The notes below the pieces were generated by a model. That model saw only the letters and a program-made list of their open reading frames with translations, made no database searches and was not told the origin of the DNA. Both the position numbers and the translations under genes were made by a program. Source: Desulfuromonadales bacterium (GTDB lineage Bacteria; Desulfobacterota; Desulfuromonadia; Desulfuromonadales; BM103). Taken from it: 6,460 nucleotides of DNA. Below are positions 5,741 through 6,460 of the stretch, in pieces. Location: positions 1 through 6,460 of the forward strand of contig JAUWTX010000129.1 of assembly GCA_030614505.1 (NCBI GenBank). Reading direction: 5' to 3'. Every line of letters starts with the position of its first letter. Positions within the stretch are counted from its first letter, which is position 1.

Positions 5741-6118
5741 ATGTACTCTGATAAAGTGATGGATCATTTCTCCAATCCCCGTAATGTTGGCATTATGGAA
5801 GAACCCACTGTGCTGGTAAAAGTTGGTGACCCTGATTGTGGAGATGCCCTGCTGCTTTTCCTCAAGATCGAGGGGGATAAAATCAGGGATATCAAGTACA
5901 AAATATTTGGCTGCGGTGCAGCAATAGCCACGTCTTCTATCGCCAGTGAACTGGCCATGGGGAAAACCCTGGAGGAAGCCCTTCAAATCACAGACCAGGA
6001 TATTGCGGACGCTCTAGACGGGCTTCCTGATGAAAAAATGCACTGTTCCAACCTGGCTTCCGGAGCACTCAAGGCGGCAATCAACGAATACCGTAAAGTC
6101 CACGCGTCTGATAAATGA
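5741..6118 (+). CDS. IscU/NifU N-terminal-type iron-sulfur cluster assembly scaffold
   Basis: Scaffold protein of 125 residues on which [2Fe-2S] clusters are built from cysteine-desulfurase sulfur before transfer to apoproteins. The family start YSDKVMDHFSNPRNVG (2-17) is intact, as are the three ligand cysteines: C33 in DPDCGD (with Asp35, the conserved acidic ligand), C58 in FGCGAAIATSS, and C102 in KMHCSNL. The chaperone-docking LPPVK of IscU reads LPDEK (95-99), closer to NifU-type sequences. The NifU C-terminal Fe-S and thioredoxin-like domains are absent. No desulfurase (NifS/IscS) or HscAB gene is in view. The ATG lies three bases after the DUF134 stop, with GGAGAGGG (5726-5733) as ribosome site, so the two genes are coupled. 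Confidence 0.95.
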   Translation: MYSDKVMDHFSNPRNVGIMEEPTVLVKVGDPDCGDALLLFLKIEGDKIRDIKYKIFGCGAAIATSSIASELAMGKTLEEALQITDQDIADALDGLPDEKMHCSNLASGALKAAINEYRKVHASDK

Positions 6119-6127
6119 CTTAAATCA

Positions 6128-6156
6128 TGGTGAAATCTGTAATATTAATGTATCAT
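6128..6156 (+). promoter_or_regulatory. Weak promoter candidate for the right-edge gene
   Basis: TATCAT (6151-6156) is a good -10, but the -35 at 17 bases, TGGTGA (6128-6133), is poor. The surrounding stretch 6119-6160 is AT-rich compared with its neighbours, as expected for a promoter. Transcription would start near 6163, just before the structured leader. Confidence 0.3.
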
Positions 6157-6169
6157 AACGTTCCTTGAG

Positions 6170-6236
6170 GAGGTTGTCCGACAACCCTCGGGAGGAAGAA
6201 CAGCCTCCTGCAGGTTGGCAGGCTCCAGTCGCCAAC
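6170..6236 (+). promoter_or_regulatory. Structured leader with three consecutive stem-loops
   Basis: Stem 1 pairs GAGGTTGT (6170-6177) with ACAAC and CTC (6181-6189, one bulged C). Stem 2 pairs CGGGAGG (6189-6195) with CCTCCTG (6204-6210). Stem 3 pairs GTTGGC (6214-6219) with GCCAAC (6231-6236). An alternative CCTC/GAGG pairing (6186-6195) would compete with stems 1 and 2. The block ends four bases before the GAGGA ribosome site (6240-6244). No known riboswitch consensus was recognised. It could be a leader regulator or the terminator region of the upstream cluster, though no T-run follows. Confidence 0.4.
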
Positions 6237-6251
6237 TACGAGGATTGTTGA

Positions 6252-6460
6252 ATGTGCCTATCTAAGAGATCCAGTCCGCCAAAGGTTATTGTCAACATCA
6301 GCATTGCTGTCTTCTCGCTGCTGTTCCTCTGCCTCAGCCCTTCCGGGGTGTCCGCTGCTCACGCAAAAACTCAACAAATACTGGTTCTGCATTCTTATCC
6401 TCCAGGGCATCTTTTGACCGACAACACCGTGAAGGGGATGCGGAGTGTCCTGTCCGAAAA
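6252..6460 (+). CDS. Start of an exported protein with an ABC_sub_bind-like periplasmic sensor domain (partial)
   Basis: The frame from the ATG at 6252 is open for 69 codons to the window end. A basic start (SKR, K11) is followed by a hydrophobic stretch (12-30) and an AHA cleavage site (36-38), a Sec signal or membrane anchor. The mature part begins QQILVLHSYPPGHLLTDNTV (41-60) and continues KGMRSVLSE, which resembles the first strand and helix of periplasmic domains related to PF04392. Such domains occur as stand-alone binding proteins and, often in deltaproteobacteria, as the sensory head of histidine kinases or diguanylate cyclases. Only the first 31 or so mature residues are visible, so the output domain is unknown. 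GAGGA seven bases before the ATG supports the start. Confidence 0.7.
   Translation, partial: MCLSKRSSPPKVIVNISIAVFSLLFLCLSPSGVSAAHAKTQQILVLHSYPPGHLLTDNTVKGMRSVLSE

Noticed and set aside
6166..6244. Match to a Moco, cobalamin, c-di-GMP or SRP-type RNA
   Set aside because: Only short stretches such as GGAGGAAG look similar. The conserved cores of those RNAs (for example the c-di-GMP GGCAAACC or the B12 box) are absent.

Overview
The window looks like a piece of a Gram-negative, probably anaerobic bacterial chromosome. A Desulfuromonas/Geobacter-type deltaproteobacterium is my best guess. That guess rests on the mix of families (NifX-like protein, DUF302, DUF134, NifU/IscU scaffold, and a periplasmic sensor-type domain) and not on any marker gene. 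No rRNA, tRNA, CRISPR array or insertion sequence was seen. No gene-free stretch exceeds about 250 bases.

Left half (1-3040, all on the minus strand): an ABC importer operon of the BMP/nucleoside-transporter type. In transcription order it holds a periplasmic BMP-family binding protein (1964-3040), a tandem-domain ATPase (347-1855) and the first 116 codons of an inner-membrane permease (350 to beyond base 1). The permease GTG start overlaps the ATPase TGA by four bases. A good sigma70-type promoter (3102-3130) lies upstream of the binding protein, and a stem-loop lies between the binding-protein and ATPase genes. The operon should continue off the left edge, usually with a second permease.

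Middle (3041-3283): a 243-base divergent control region. It carries the importer promoter on the minus strand. On the plus strand it carries an extended -10 promoter candidate whose expected start point falls in a 14-base near-palindrome.

Right half (3284-6118, plus strand): five closely spaced genes. They encode a NifX/NifB-like domain protein with a striking Gly-alternating (R/Q/L)-G tail, a DUF302 protein, a ten-helix transporter of the ACR3/bile-acid-symporter superfamily without a single cysteine, a DUF134 helix-turn-helix regulator with a CCHEH motif, and an IscU/NifU-type iron-sulfur scaffold. Strong hairpins sit before the transporter gene and before the regulator gene. The set suggests a small system for metal-sulfur cofactor handling plus transport of an anion or organic acid, with its own regulator. 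That reading is inference and I know of no described system with this composition.

Right edge (6119-6460): a leader with three consecutive stem-loops, then the start of a secreted or membrane-anchored protein whose N-terminus resembles the periplasmic ABC_sub_bind-like domain of bacterial sensor proteins. It is cut off by the window end.
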